Of a stretch of 64,000 nt of DNA, positions 1-11,517 are shown piece after piece. The stretch comes from Haliclona indistincta. Lineage: Eukaryota; Porifera; Demospongiae; Haplosclerida; Chalinidae. Location: NCBI GenBank assembly GCA_964017065.1, contig OZ024784.1, positions 7,855,152 to 7,919,151 of the forward strand, read 5' to 3'. The stretch's first letter is position 1, and the number at the start of each line of letters is the position of its first letter. The notes beneath the pieces are model-generated. The model saw only the letters and a program-made list of their open reading frames with translations, was not told the origin of the DNA and searched no databases. The translations under genes were made by a program, and so were the position numbers.

Positions 1-3000
1 CCTCCTCCAGCACCTGAGGGGATACTAGGGGCAGCAATACTATAATAGACTGTACATCATCACAAACACATCATGTTACTGTAACACAGTAACTCTCACA
101 TTACAGTATGTGCACACACGCTACCAATACCAATCAACTTCGGCTAGCTGAAACAGATGTCTAAATTTCTAACAGGTAACCCAGGTCGCACAAACGTACA
201 CATTCAAAAAACCGCAATAGTCAACACCAACAGATGCTCAATGCAGACATTAGTCTCTGAGCTTCTTGTTTACAAGCAGCCAACACACTAGGTACAGGCT
301 AGCCTCATACCCAGACCCGGTACAGGCTAGCCTCATACCCAGACCCGGTACAGGCTAGCCTCATACCCAGGCCCGGTACAGGCTAGCCTCATACCCAGTA
401 TAGACTAGCCTCAAACCCAGGCCCGGTACAGGCTAGCCTCATACTCAGGGCCGGTACAGGCTAGCCTCATACCCAGGTCCGGTACAGGCTAGCCTCATAC
501 TCAGGGCCGGTACAGGCTAGCCTCATACTCAGGGCCGGTACAGGCTAGCCTCATACTCAGGGCCGGTACAGGCTAGCCTCATACCCATGCCCGGTACAGG
601 CTAGCCTCATACTCAGGGCCGGTACAGGCTAGCCTCATACTCAGGGCCGGTACAGGCTAGCCTCATACTCAGGGCCGGTACAGGCTAGCCTCATACTCAG
701 GGCCGGTACAGGCTAGCCTCATACCCATGCCCGGTACAGGCTAGCCTCATACTCAGGGCCGGTACAGGCTAGCCTCATACTCAGGGCCGGTATGCGAGAA
801 GACTAACACAAATCAACAGTATAGCGTGCTGTTTATGACAACACAGAAATTGATATTATGTCTATAACAGCCCAACTATTTGCAGGAAACAGATGAACTG
901 CTGCATCACCTAAAAAGCATTAACACGATTACAGTTGATCAAATTATGATTATACTCCAGATAACCAGCAACCACACACACAAGCAGCGTTTGCATACAA
1001 CAAGGTGATGATTAGCAAGGCCCTTTTCTGGTCTAGCTAGCTAGCAAGTGTGGCGGCTGTGCTGTAAAAAGGTCACAATAACCAACCGATGAGTACACAA
1101 GGTCACAATAACCAACCGATGAGTACACAATACACACTCAATATTATGAATACACATTCAACAAACATAAATAGCCTCAGAGTAAAATATCCATTACCCT
1201 CAGATTAGCACAAGCTGGTGGTGGGCTGGTAGACATTGCCCCAGACTGACAGTCATAACTGATAACGTTAATTACTAGTCTAACCCTTACAATCCTTATG
1301 TGAAGTTACGTAAGATAAATCATAGAGCTACATGTACTAAAAATAATATTTGGATAACAATGACGACGTACAAATAAGAACACAATTATTTCACAAGTAC
1401 AATCAGATGAACAGCAGGTGTGTTTCATCACTAAATCAACGCTGTACTTAAAATATAGTTCATGGAAGACAAAGTCATAGGAAACTAAGATGAAGTCATA
1501 TTATTATTAGATGAGTGAAGATATGTTTTATCATGAGGAGCATATATGCAGCATACTCTGTAATCGTATGTAATGTACGCTAATGTTAAGTTTGCACATA
1601 AACGCACTAGTATATTATCAACCCCCACACACCACCACATCAAACCTCTCACTACACCATGTCACAGATTTGCCTATTACCGCTACTATAACCATACTTG
1701 AACACACTGAGACTAAACCACAGGAAAATAATTGGCTACGCACGATGTACTGGAGAACTATAAACACTCAATGTTTGTCCTAATACGAGCATTGAACTGT
1801 TTTCCAAGCTGTTTATAGAACAGGTTGATGGTGATTGTCATACATACATAATGTACACCTACTGAAGAGTATGGTAGTGTGCGATGTGATATTGTAAACA
1901 AAGCCATAGTCATTGATACACAAACACAGCCATGAACACACAAACACTACTAAGAAAGCATCATTGTATGTACAGCTGTGAAGATACAGTCACTACTCAG
2001 ACAGCAGTACCTTACCTTGGCACACACTACTATCAAGGGTATCCCAAGATTGCATGTGAGGACATTGGGATCGAGAGGCAGAGCAACCTCTTCCGTCTCC
2101 CCTGCTGTAACAGCAGTTGACTGCTCTGGATCAACATAGCTCTGGAACAGCTTGACCACTGACAGAGAGAGAGAGAGAGGTAAGCAGAGTACATGAATAA
2201 AAAAGATGAAAAGGAAGCAGCAGACATGTGTTACATAATAACATAGTATGGCACAACTACAAAGTTAATTTATATTTAATGTCAAAAGTACATAATGAAA
2301 TATTTCGTTATCCACACAGAACACACCCATGTTGAAATAACATAATCCATGAACTAACGCAGTGCATAATTTGAAGGATCCCTCTCCAAGATGTAACCTG
2401 GCAACGTGTCTTCAACAACATGGAGATTTGTTATGCATAGTTAAACGCACTAATTTAATCGTCGAATAATCATAGAGCAGGTGTCCATAGCAGTCTGATG
2501 TCTAGAGAGACTTAGCTGCTGTCATATTTTGAGAATTTTATCATAAGGCATAGATGGAACAGAAGCCAAGATGGAAATGATCAAACAAATGAAGTCACTT
2601 CACCTTTACACTTACTCAAGATAATGTAATTGGTGAGTGTTTGAGGCAAAAATGTGCCACAAGGAACACAGGCTGGGTAAACTAACAAGGTTGTATTACA
2701 TGTCTTGTAGTGGAGTATGTGTGTGTTGTGTGGAGTTCTACCAATTTGTCTGACACTATGTACTGTATTGTATTACTCTGATATGACGCACATATACGCC
2801 AGAGATTCAACCACATGTTCAAAGAACAATCAAGAATATTCTCAATTTTCTCAGATCACCAACATTATCTTCAGGTGTTTAACATACTAATCACCCCATC
2901 AACAGGTACTACTCGATGTTCCACCATAAACTGTACAGTTGTACATTCAGTAACTCATAATGTGAGCAATTGCACGCTGTACATGCATACATGTGCGTGT

Positions 3001-4020
3001 TTCCTCTCAAAGAACAAACAGAATATGCATGACACATGCTTACAGTCATGTGACATGTTTTATAGTACAGGCAAATTCTTGAACACTGATTATACTATAA
3101 ATATTATCGAGAATAAAATTATAGAGGAATGGATCAATGGGAGGATATAGAAGATAAGGAAACACAGGAAGGACACGAGAGTGACGTACTGTTTTCCTCC
3201 ATTGCTTTGCGTCGTCTGTCAGGAATCTTGAGTGAGTTAACATGACGGTAGATGACCTCACTCCATCTCTCCAGAGACTCTATCACAGTCCACGGCTGAG
3301 TGAGGTCAACCACTATCATTGCCAGTGTGTTGTCAATGTTCTTCTCATTCAGCACAAACGGCAACAGCTCCTTGTGCCATACTACACCATCCAATACCCA
3401 TACTCCCATACGAGCCAAGAAATCTATAAATGAATACAGTTACAAGAGGCATGGTACAATTTTGTAACTAGTGTGAGCTTGTAAAATAATTTGTTGCCAT
3501 CAACAATGTTGCCTAACAGCATGATTCTAATTAATGCCCACCACTCACCATCAGTCTCATCGTCTTGCACATCCAGAAACCTATACTCCAAACTGCACCC
3601 GGACAGTAGGTACTTGCCTCCTACAGACTGGGTACGTGAGCCCTTGCTACCAGACATGTTACACAGGCGATCCACCAGAGTGGATTTACCTGAGCACACA
3701 TCGCCTGATGAATCATGAGGAACAAAATTAAATGGAGTCCAAATTTTTAGTCCTACCTAAAACAAGCAATGACTTTATTCCATCTGAGCGAATTTTAGCA
3801 CCTGAAGAAGCTACGTCATTGAGAATAGACGACCTATATACAACCAAGAATTGAGACTTAATAACCGCCTCTAAAAGCAAAACTATTCTACTGCCATGTT
3901 CTCTGTGGATACATTACAGCCTTACAAGGCGAATGAACTCTTTCCCATACTCGTATCACTTACTATAACTCACCAAATGTCTTCTTCCAGTGCTTTACCA
4001 GGCTCTTTCTCGTTCTCCAT
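1..4020 (-). CDS. DYNC1LI: cytoplasmic dynein light intermediate chain, 3' end not found
   Basis: Adaptor subunit of cytoplasmic dynein that carries a Ras-like G domain and binds cargo adaptors. Five exons join in phase on the minus strand: 3974-4020, 3757-3833, 3549-3704, 3190-3423 and 2016-2158. They give the family order: an opening helix, a P-loop (GDVCSGKS), the segment [19 protein letters not shown], the long helix ending KAMEE, then [11 protein letters not shown]. The start [16 protein letters not shown] resembles family N-termini. The second half of the protein is not recognisable between 41 and 2015, which holds a minisatellite and looks like one long intron. Bases 1-38 (minus) follow an AG and read as a Gly/Ser/Pro-rich stretch that could belong to the C-terminal tail, but this is weak. 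The gene shares a promoter region with the ankyrin gene on the plus strand. The identity is firm; the 3' structure is unknown. Confidence 0.9.
291..790. repeat. 28-bp minisatellite, about 18 copies
   Basis: The unit reads GGTACAGGCTAGCCTCATAC followed by a variable octamer such as TCAGGGCC or CCAGACCC. The spacing is 28 bp throughout, apart from one shortened copy near 395-415. It sits in the presumed long intron of the dynein light intermediate chain gene. Confidence 0.95.
1069..1128. repeat. tandem duplication of a 30-bp unit
   Basis: Two identical adjacent copies, each starting AAGGTCACAATAACCAACCG. This is a recent local duplication inside the presumed dynein-gene intron. Confidence 0.9.
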
Positions 4021-4519
4021 TATTTTCGGCTGCGCACGCGCAGTATGAAGAGCGCCAAAGAAATTCAAAAGTTTATTACAGTTGGCTCCGCCTACTTTTG
4101 ATTCTTATCACTACTGCCTGCCATGTCGTGTTGAGAGCGACAGTGACATGAGTGACTGACATGTAATGGTGTCATCAGTCAGCCGCTTGAACTTTAGTGC
4201 CGAGTACAATTAGGTGAGTTTATCAATCTCTACTACAACGTTTCACACTACTAGTGTCTGCCCTGTTTCGTCTGATGTTGTATTTTTCACATGCCCACAA
4301 TATTAAATCTGTATCTTGGTCAAGCACAACACGTCCAATATTCTGTGCAGCTCAGGACCGACCCCACCTTTTTTATTCTCACTGTGCACGTTACAAATTA
4401 AGCACTGGCATACCAGACCATTTAGACTACTAATTGTGTTTACATTAGATGCCCTGTTTTAGTACTAACCCTAAAAAGTTTTTTCTCTTCTCCATGACAA
4501 CCCAGCAGACTCAGTAGAC
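4021..4519. promoter_or_regulatory. divergent promoter and 5' UTR intron of the ankyrin gene
   Basis: The dynein gene starts leftward at 4020. The ankyrin gene runs right, and its leader appears to be split: a good donor (TTAG|GTGAGT) lies at 4214 and an acceptor CAG lies at 4506-4508, shortly before the ATG. Transcription of both genes probably starts between 4021 and about 4200. No TATA box was seen. Confidence 0.55.
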
Positions 4520-6985
4520 ATGAGTACCCGTCAACGGTTGACCCCCACCGGTAAACTCCTGCTTAGAGCATGTATAAAGGGAGATATGACATTGGCCAGC
4601 TCAGTATTATACACCGACCCTGCAGCCCTGAACGCAAGGAATAAGCATGGTTTAAATGCCCTGCAAGTAGCCATTATCCACCAGCAGCTGAGAATGGCTA
4701 ATTACCTCATCGATAAAGGTGTGAATGTTCGTTCAGTGGACAAGAAAGGCTGGACACCACTTCACGATGCTGCCTTGTATGGCAACAAGGAACTAGTGAA
4801 GAGGATCATAGCAGAGGGGAGCCGTGTCACGTGTCATAACCAGCTTGGTGAAAAACCGATTGATGTGGCCGGTAATGTTGCAATGGAGATACTGCTGTGT
4901 ATATGTATGCGGGAAGCTGGTTATGTTGCCTTGTCGGACCAGTACTGTGAATCACTTGGACTGAACCATTTGACATGTGATCATGAAATTGAAACAACGC
5001 TTCCTTCAGACAAGTTGGGTACAAATAGAGCCCATAATGAAGACGAGACAATAACCGATTCCAATGAATATCATTCATCTGCGAAGGATTTCCGTCCAAA
5101 GCGTGAATATCCTTTATCATCTAAGCGGGAGGCCATACACATGGACATAAATACTCCCTGTGGTCGCCTGTCAACGGCCAGTCGTGACTCAGCCTCCATA
5201 ACTAGCCACAGAGAATTTAAACGCAAGCGAATCCCGCTTAGCCCCCTGCGTGAAGTTACTGATTCAGCCATTGTTGCTGCACCTTTATCCGAAACGGAGT
5301 CACCAACTCCACGCAGACGCCCCTCCAGCCCTGTGCCAAGGCAGCGTCGCTCAGGATCAAAAGCCAGTACTGTTCGATCACACGCTTGTGAGGAAGTTAC
5401 TGCAAGAGCCATCGAAGCAGACATGCTGCTCACACAAGAGGACATCGTGAGACTGAACGGCCTCTACGAGAAAAGTCAGCACTCCGAGGCAACCGCCGAG
5501 CAATCGCGGGAAGAATACGAGTCAAGAACACCGCCAGAACGAGAGTCTCCAGTCGAGCTGCTAAAGATGAGACCGCGCAAGCCCAGCATTGTGTCGAGGC
5601 CCAGCAGGCGAGAAAGCAGAGACTCGGACGACGGAAGCATCGCATCAAGCAGCAGACGGAGCGTCACATTCCAGCCAGAGGTACTATTGCAAGAGATCGT
5701 CACTGAAGGAGATGCGACACTAGTGGGAGAAGTTCTATCCTCCGGAGTTGTGACAGACGTGAACAAGATGAGTCCTGTTGGTCTTACAGCACTGCACCAG
5801 AGTGCACTCGACGGGAACCTCCCGTGCGCAAAGACATTGGTGCTCAACGGTGCTGACGTCAACATAGTCGACTCAGACGGCTGGACACCACTTCATGCAG
5901 CCGCCGCCTCGGGTCACACTGAGATAGTAAAGTTTCTCCTTCAGGCTGGATCGGACTATTCAGCTAAGACAGATGACGAGAAGACAGCGTACGATCTTGC
6001 TACACGAAGAGCCATCAAGAGAATGCTGCTCAGAGTCTCCAGCGGTAAGGGAGTTGATCCTGATGAGGAAGACATGTCAGATGGTGAGCTAAGTTCAGAT
6101 GAAGAAGACTGTAGCCATGCAGACTATGACTCTGATGACGAAGACTCCAGCCAGTCCGATTCTGACCACAAGGTGTTTACCTTAGGTGTTAACAGACCAT
6201 CCATACTCAACCCAAGAGACAATTCAATTTCACCAAGTCCAATCCGAGACTCGATGGACAGCGTGTTCTCTATTCTGCACACATCCAATGTCACTACACT
6301 ACTGGAGAGAGATCCCTCTGACAGCACGTCCAGCTATGGTTCTCTAGCAGAGCACGAAGTAGAACTGACAGTTGGAACACCTTCGACACTTTGTGGTGAA
6401 GAGATCTGCATCTACACCGACAGAGACACATTCATCTCTGAGGACCAAGGATTCAGCACAATGGATGCATCCAGTGATAGTTCACATCAGAAAGCAGTTC
6501 TATCAGATGACGAAGGCACATCGCATGATGTTCTTGACGGCGATCTCGACCCTGGTACCTTGGACTACAAGTTCCAGGAGGCTGTTCTTAATACCGACAT
6601 TGACTCTCTTCTAAAACTCATCAAACAAAGATCAGAGATCAATGTTAACAGAGTGAACAGTACGTCAGGAGTCAGTGCCCTGCATCATTCTGTACTGGAG
6701 GACAACTTTACATTAGTCCAACATCTTGTAAAAGACTTTGAATGTGACGTCAATCTGAAGGATGTGGAGGGCTGGACACCTCTTCATGCTGCGAGTGCTG
6801 TCGGTAGCATCAGAATAGCTCAGTTTCTTCTCGACAGTGGAGCAAAGCCGTCCATTCTCAATAACAATGGTGCCTTTCCAGTCGATGTAGCTGAGGATGC
6901 AGCCATAGAAGCTCTTCTCAAGAAAGCTATGCTTGGACCACTTCACACAGGAGGGAAATTACTCATAAAAGGACTATATATTTGA
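4520..6985 (+). CDS. triple ankyrin-module protein with PP1-docking motif
   Basis: Predicted 821-residue protein in one coding exon. It contains three similar ankyrin modules at about residues 10-135, 385-510 and 682-812. Each has one diagnostic repeat (GWTPLHDAALYG near 78, GWTPLHAAAASG near 454, GWTPLHAASAVG near 751) and ends in a degenerate repeat followed by an AIKRML-type helix. This layout matches the ankyrin block of MYPT1/PPP1R12 and PPP1R27. Just before module 2 lies RRSVTF (residues 379-384), which fits the RVxF motif for binding protein phosphatase 1, as in those families. The linkers are Ser/Arg-rich (before module 2) and strongly acidic (after it). A PP1 regulatory role is inferred. 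The three-fold repetition is unusual, and no exact human counterpart was recognised. The intronless coding region contrasts with neighbouring genes, although the 5' UTR is probably spliced. Confidence 0.85.
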   Translation: MSTRQRLTPTGKLLLRACIKGDMTLASSVLYTDPAALNARNKHGLNALQVAIIHQQLRMANYLIDKGVNVRSVDKKGWTPLHDAALYGNKELVKRIIAEGSRVTCHNQLGEKPIDVAGNVAMEILLCICMREAGYVALSDQYCESLGLNHLTCDHEIETTLPSDKLGTNRAHNEDETITDSNEYHSSAKDFRPKREYPLSSKREAIHMDINTPCGRLSTASRDSASITSHREFKRKRIPLSPLREVTDSAIVAAPLSETESPTPRRRPSSPVPRQRRSGSKASTVRSHACEEVTARAIEADMLLTQEDIVRLNGLYEKSQHSEATAEQSREEYESRTPPERESPVELLKMRPRKPSIVSRPSRRESRDSDDGSIASSSRRSVTFQPEVLLQEIVTEGDATLVGEVLSSGVVTDVNKMSPVGLTALHQSALDGNLPCAKTLVLNGADVNIVDSDGWTPLHAAAASGHTEIVKFLLQAGSDYSAKTDDEKTAYDLATRRAIKRMLLRVSSGKGVDPDEEDMSDGELSSDEEDCSHADYDSDDEDSSQSDSDHKVFTLGVNRPSILNPRDNSISPSPIRDSMDSVFSILHTSNVTTLLERDPSDSTSSYGSLAEHEVELTVGTPSTLCGEEICIYTDRDTFISEDQGFSTMDASSDSSHQKAVLSDDEGTSHDVLDGDLDPGTLDYKFQEAVLNTDIDSLLKLIKQRSEINVNRVNSTSGVSALHHSVLEDNFTLVQHLVKDFECDVNLKDVEGWTPLHAASAVGSIRIAQFLLDSGAKPSILNNNGAFPVDVAEDAAIEALLKKAMLGPLHTGGKLLIKGLYI

Positions 6986-7608
6986 CTACAGAGTATACTC
7001 TCTTATGCACATACACACGTTTGTTACTTTTGTGTTTCAATCACTGCAACTATCACCTTATTTTACCTGTTCTCTCCAGAAATCCTGTATAATAATTTTG
7101 TGTTTTTTTTCACTCATCTACTCAATTGTGTTTGTTTGTGAAAGAGATTCAAATTGACCACAGATGTTCAAATTATATTTATGCAATCATGCATGATGGA
7201 AAGGTCATACAGAATGGATGGTACATGTGTAGTTAAATTCGTTTCCTAGGTTACTGAAAACCAATGCAAGTGGGATCAGTGTCAAGCAACACCCATTTGG
7301 ATTGATCTGCATATCGCTTGAAAGAATGCTATTCTGTGTTATGAAGTGTGTGTAACAGCATAGAACACAGGTGGGCAGGTCAGTTGTGTAAACCTGTCAG
7401 TTGTCACTGCAGTCAGTCATGCGATGAGCGGCATCAAGGATGGGGTCTGGTGACGACACCTCTCTACAATAATGGGGTCAATGTACTAGTGTGTTCATGC
7501 GCCAACATCATTTGTATGGACATGTAGAGGTATTTTTCTCATGGGAAATGTCGACATATGCTGCATTTCCTACTGAGGGACGTGTTTGTGATCTTTGTAT
7601 AGGCTGTA

Positions 7609-7614
7609 AATAAA
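7609..7614 (+). other. polyadenylation signal AATAAA for the ankyrin gene
   Basis: A canonical AATAAA lies about 620 nt after the ankyrin stop codon. No coding sequence was recognised between them, so this is a plausible 3' UTR end. Confidence 0.5.
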
Positions 7615-7619
7615 CAATA

Positions 7620-9640
7620 ATTCACACTTGCTGGTGTATCCCGTTGTTATGGAACAAATGTGTCAGATTTCACAACCAGTGAACATAATAATAATATTTA
7701 CACTGCGTACGTGTGCACTGGGATACTGTGTACAATTTCCTAATTTCATTGCATAGCCTTTTGAAAACTCTTTGCATAGCAATTGTTAAGTAATTATAAT
7801 CAATGAACAATAATCCAATAATCATGCCAATGTGTTATATTAAAACTTCGAAACTCTGTTTTTACAAGACTAGTGATGTAACGATAAGTCAAAGGTGTAA
7901 TCTTGTGCTGGAATTTCATCAATTTCCTTTGCGCCATGTAATCATGAGGACTGCTTTATTATACAGCTCATGAGAAAGTGTAGTAATTTGGCTAGCTTAT
8001 CACAAGCTTCATGTCCGATGAGTTTACAGCTGAAATTACCTGGAACTTGGCACCTGATGATAGCATTCATTTCCTTTTGACAACAACAAATTCCTACTCA
8101 CACATAACAGTATGTGATTCTTAATTTAAGTTTACAGTTTAGTATGTGAAATAATTAACTCTGAACACTATCTTTAGTCTTGTGAGATACTTGTCTTATC
8201 AAACATGCAATTGAGTGAAATGTCAGCTATACACATTTTTTACTTATTGTCTGGTCCTGCTGACATGCTACAAGTGTCATGTAACGTGTGTAACTGAAAT
8301 TTGAGCGGGTCAGGTACTATAACCTGTACGATGGACTTCCAAAAATCTGCTGCTGTTACTCCTCAGCCTGAAGAAACGAAGAATTATATACTACACAGCA
8401 GATGTCGTCACGAAGGTAGGAATAACAAGTCAACTTATCAGTTGTACTAAACAAGTAATGCTTTGAAGTCCTCTAGAAGTCGTTTGCATTGTCCAACAGT
8501 TAATTTATCTTCTATGCTGGTCATACTTTATCAGCAAGCAATTCATATTATCTATTTGAAGGCATCTTAACTCAAAGAGAGGCAATTGACTAGTCTATAA
8601 TTTACGGAAACCATTCTAACGCCATCACTCGAGTGTGAACCATTGAAAGACTCTCACTCTAGAACTAGGAAAGGGAAACTCTCTAATTAACATCCTGTTC
8701 ACAACAAAGGAACTTCAAAATTCATCTTAAATTGCAATTCAAGTGGAGAGCTTTGTAAGCAAGTAACACAATTATAAATAAAAAGTTAACATGTTTGAAC
8801 TAACTACTTCAAATGATGTGTTAGGAAGGACATCCAGAATGTAAATTAAATGTGGATCAAAGCATCTTTGGCTACTAGTAACCACAGCTATGTGGTCATG
8901 TTATATGAAGCTAACTAGCAATTGTTAACGTCCACTTAGTTTCATGCAATTATGCATGTGTTAGAGTTACTGACAACTAGAGATGGGATAAATTGGCTGT
9001 CACCTTGTTATACCAAGCTGTACTCTAAACGATCAAAGGGATACTCATTATACTACAGCGCCATCACTATTAAGACACAGCACCTGACTGCCCGGAGCAT
9101 GATATCTAGTGTAGTGTAAGAACTCATAGTAACTAATACTGCTCATCACAGCTGCCTGAACAAATTCCAGCACAAGTATTAACTGAGAAAGGTGCTAAAA
9201 CAAAGACATTACACCTCAACAGTGAGCTTGCAAAATGCCTTGTGTCTGTCTGTGAATGACAATTAACCGAAAAGCATAATGATTATGAGTTCAGCGAGCT
9301 TCTTTTCATTGTGTTGTCAGATTTGCAAATTACTCTCAAGGATCAAAGATCAGTGATCTTCTGCAATCAAGAATGCATCTAACTGTGGGTGAGGCAGAGA
9401 GGAAGTGCTTGGTTGTGACAAGTTTGGTGTGAAGAGAATTCATGGACAGTGAAGTACAAGTGACAGAGTTGTCACAGGTGTACTATATTGCTCTCTACAT
9501 ACAATGAAATTCCTGTAGGTTGAACAACTGTGAAGGTGTGCCATGATAAAAACATACTCCCACTCTTAACATACTCCACTCAAGTGATGAAGTGTATGCG
9601 TTTGTCTGTGTGTGAGCGAGATGAGTGTGCATCATGTGCG

Positions 9641-9679
<39 letters not shown>

Positions 9680-11517
9680 TTGTGTGTGTATGTGTGTGTG
9701 TGTGTCTGTGTGTGTCATGTGTGCGAGAGGTAGATCGTGCGCATGTGATCTTCAAGTACTGCTACATGTTATACCAGTAGATGTACTATTGGTGCATCTG
9801 CTCTGGTTTCTCTCTCTCACAAGAGTAGGCTTCACATTAGCATCAAGTTACTACTGGCCTATTATACTGATAAAATGGTACCCAAAATAATTCTGCTACA
9901 AATCGTGCAGAAATACAGCATAGATATTTTTCTTGCCTGTCACTAGTTGGCTGGCTGGCTGATGCTCAAATAATGTACAGAAGAGTGTTTAAATGCAGAC
10001 TCTAATACAATACAAACATGTGTACATCACATGTTCCTGACCTATTGTCCTTGTGTACGTGTAGTGCTACTCAGCATCAAGTATGTGACAGCTAGTTCAT
10101 GGCTTGTATAAACTGTTTGTACATCTACAAAATATTCTGTTAATCTAATGAAGATGGTTCTATAATGGAAAGATGATATCGTAAACATTACGCACAAAAT
10201 TAGTAGATATCAAACCAAGATGAGTATCTTACTGGGAGGAAGACAGACGTTCTGCATAAAACCTTATCAACAGTGCATGCATCCTGCACCCTTCAGTCGT
10301 GACACTGAAGTCAATGATCCATCCTTTCTGTTTGGTACTTGTTGTCAACAACAACCAAACAATAACATTCGAGGTCCCCCGAGAGATTGGGCGTTGGTAC
10401 ACCTGTCTTCAAACAACAACAAAAACTTATACCATAATATAATGTTGCAGGTGAAAGAATGTTCACTAAAGGGTCAGCATGGGGCATGTGTACATTATCT
10501 GATAGTCTAAACACTCTCATAGCTCAAGAGCTATCTCTAGACATGCAATGTACTTCTTGTGAGTGCAGTTTTAGTCAGTGAAAAGTGTTGCATAAGCTAT
10601 AACACATTAGTGAGTTTGAATGTGTAGATGTAGTCACATTGACAGGTGGCTGTTGTCCATTGCTCCAAGCTTGCTGTGCATTCTGAATACCGCATCATAT
10701 CTATTAGGCTATGACTTGGCAGGATACTCACAAATTAATACACATGCACTATAATAATGTAATGAGACATGATCTCACCTCACAGCAGATCCCAACTATA
10801 GCAATAGTTATTACAGCAAGCTGGTCAGTATAGGTTGTAATTATTATAGCTAAGTCAGTTACCATAGCACCTTATCAGTGAAGAATGAAATGAGTAAGAA
10901 GAACCGGAACATGGTGTAAAACTAGACTAATTACTAAGAGCATGTTTAGGCAGAGATAACCAGCCATTACACAATGTCCTAGAGAGTCTGATGTTAAAAA
11001 TGCATTTGTGTGGTAAAACCGCCTGAAAATACGAAATGAATTTCTTGACCTACATAATCCTATGCAATGAAGTCAGGTACATTTTTGAAACATTAACCTA
11101 ATTAGGACCCACCCAAAGAACACTTCTAAAAACTTTTATTAGTATCGGTTGAGTGAGTACAAGAAATACAACAATCATTTTTGTCGCTCATGCGGCAGCT
11201 TTCACATAATGCGTGAAATGAACACGTAGCAATCCCAATGAATCATCACGTTACTGGTTCCCATAAACAAAATAAATATTAATTTTAATGAAAATTTTCA
11301 CATCATGGTGTATGGTCGGATGACGACTATTGTACAAAAATAAAAAATAAACACATTAATTTTAACTAAGTCCTAAAGTGCTACCATGAGTTGAACACAC
11401 ACATACATACATACACACATACATACACACACACATGACACACAAACACACATACAACACACTTTGTTGGAGCAGATTGGGATGCTAAGACGATGATTAG
11501 TGAAGGTGATGATAAGG
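7620..11517. other. gene-poor spacer, 3.9 kb
   Basis: No recognisable gene. It holds a GT microsatellite near 9643-9715 and an imperfect CATA/CACA tract at about 11390-11460. Short open blocks with plausible splice signals occur on the plus strand, the best being 8331-8415 (ATG, then donor AAG|GTAGG). They could not be joined into a convincing protein. Confidence 0.6.
9643..9715. repeat. GT/CA microsatellite
   Basis: A long run of GT dinucleotides with a few interruptions. Both strands give spurious Cys/Val or His/Thr open frames. Confidence 0.95.

Noticed and set aside
291..790. CRISPR-like regular repeats (also at 43597-43771)
   Set aside because: Units are contiguous tandem repeats without unique spacers, in an animal genome.
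2815..3150. 111-residue plus-strand ORF in the dynein gene intron
   Set aside because: Low-complexity Cys/His/Thr composition, no homology, lies within an intron of the opposite-strand gene.
5071..5865. Several antisense ORFs over 70 codons within the ankyrin gene
   Set aside because: Shadows of the Ser/Arg-rich coding frame.
9495..9890. Cys/Val-rich and His/Thr-rich ORFs
   Set aside because: Translations of the GT/CA microsatellite.
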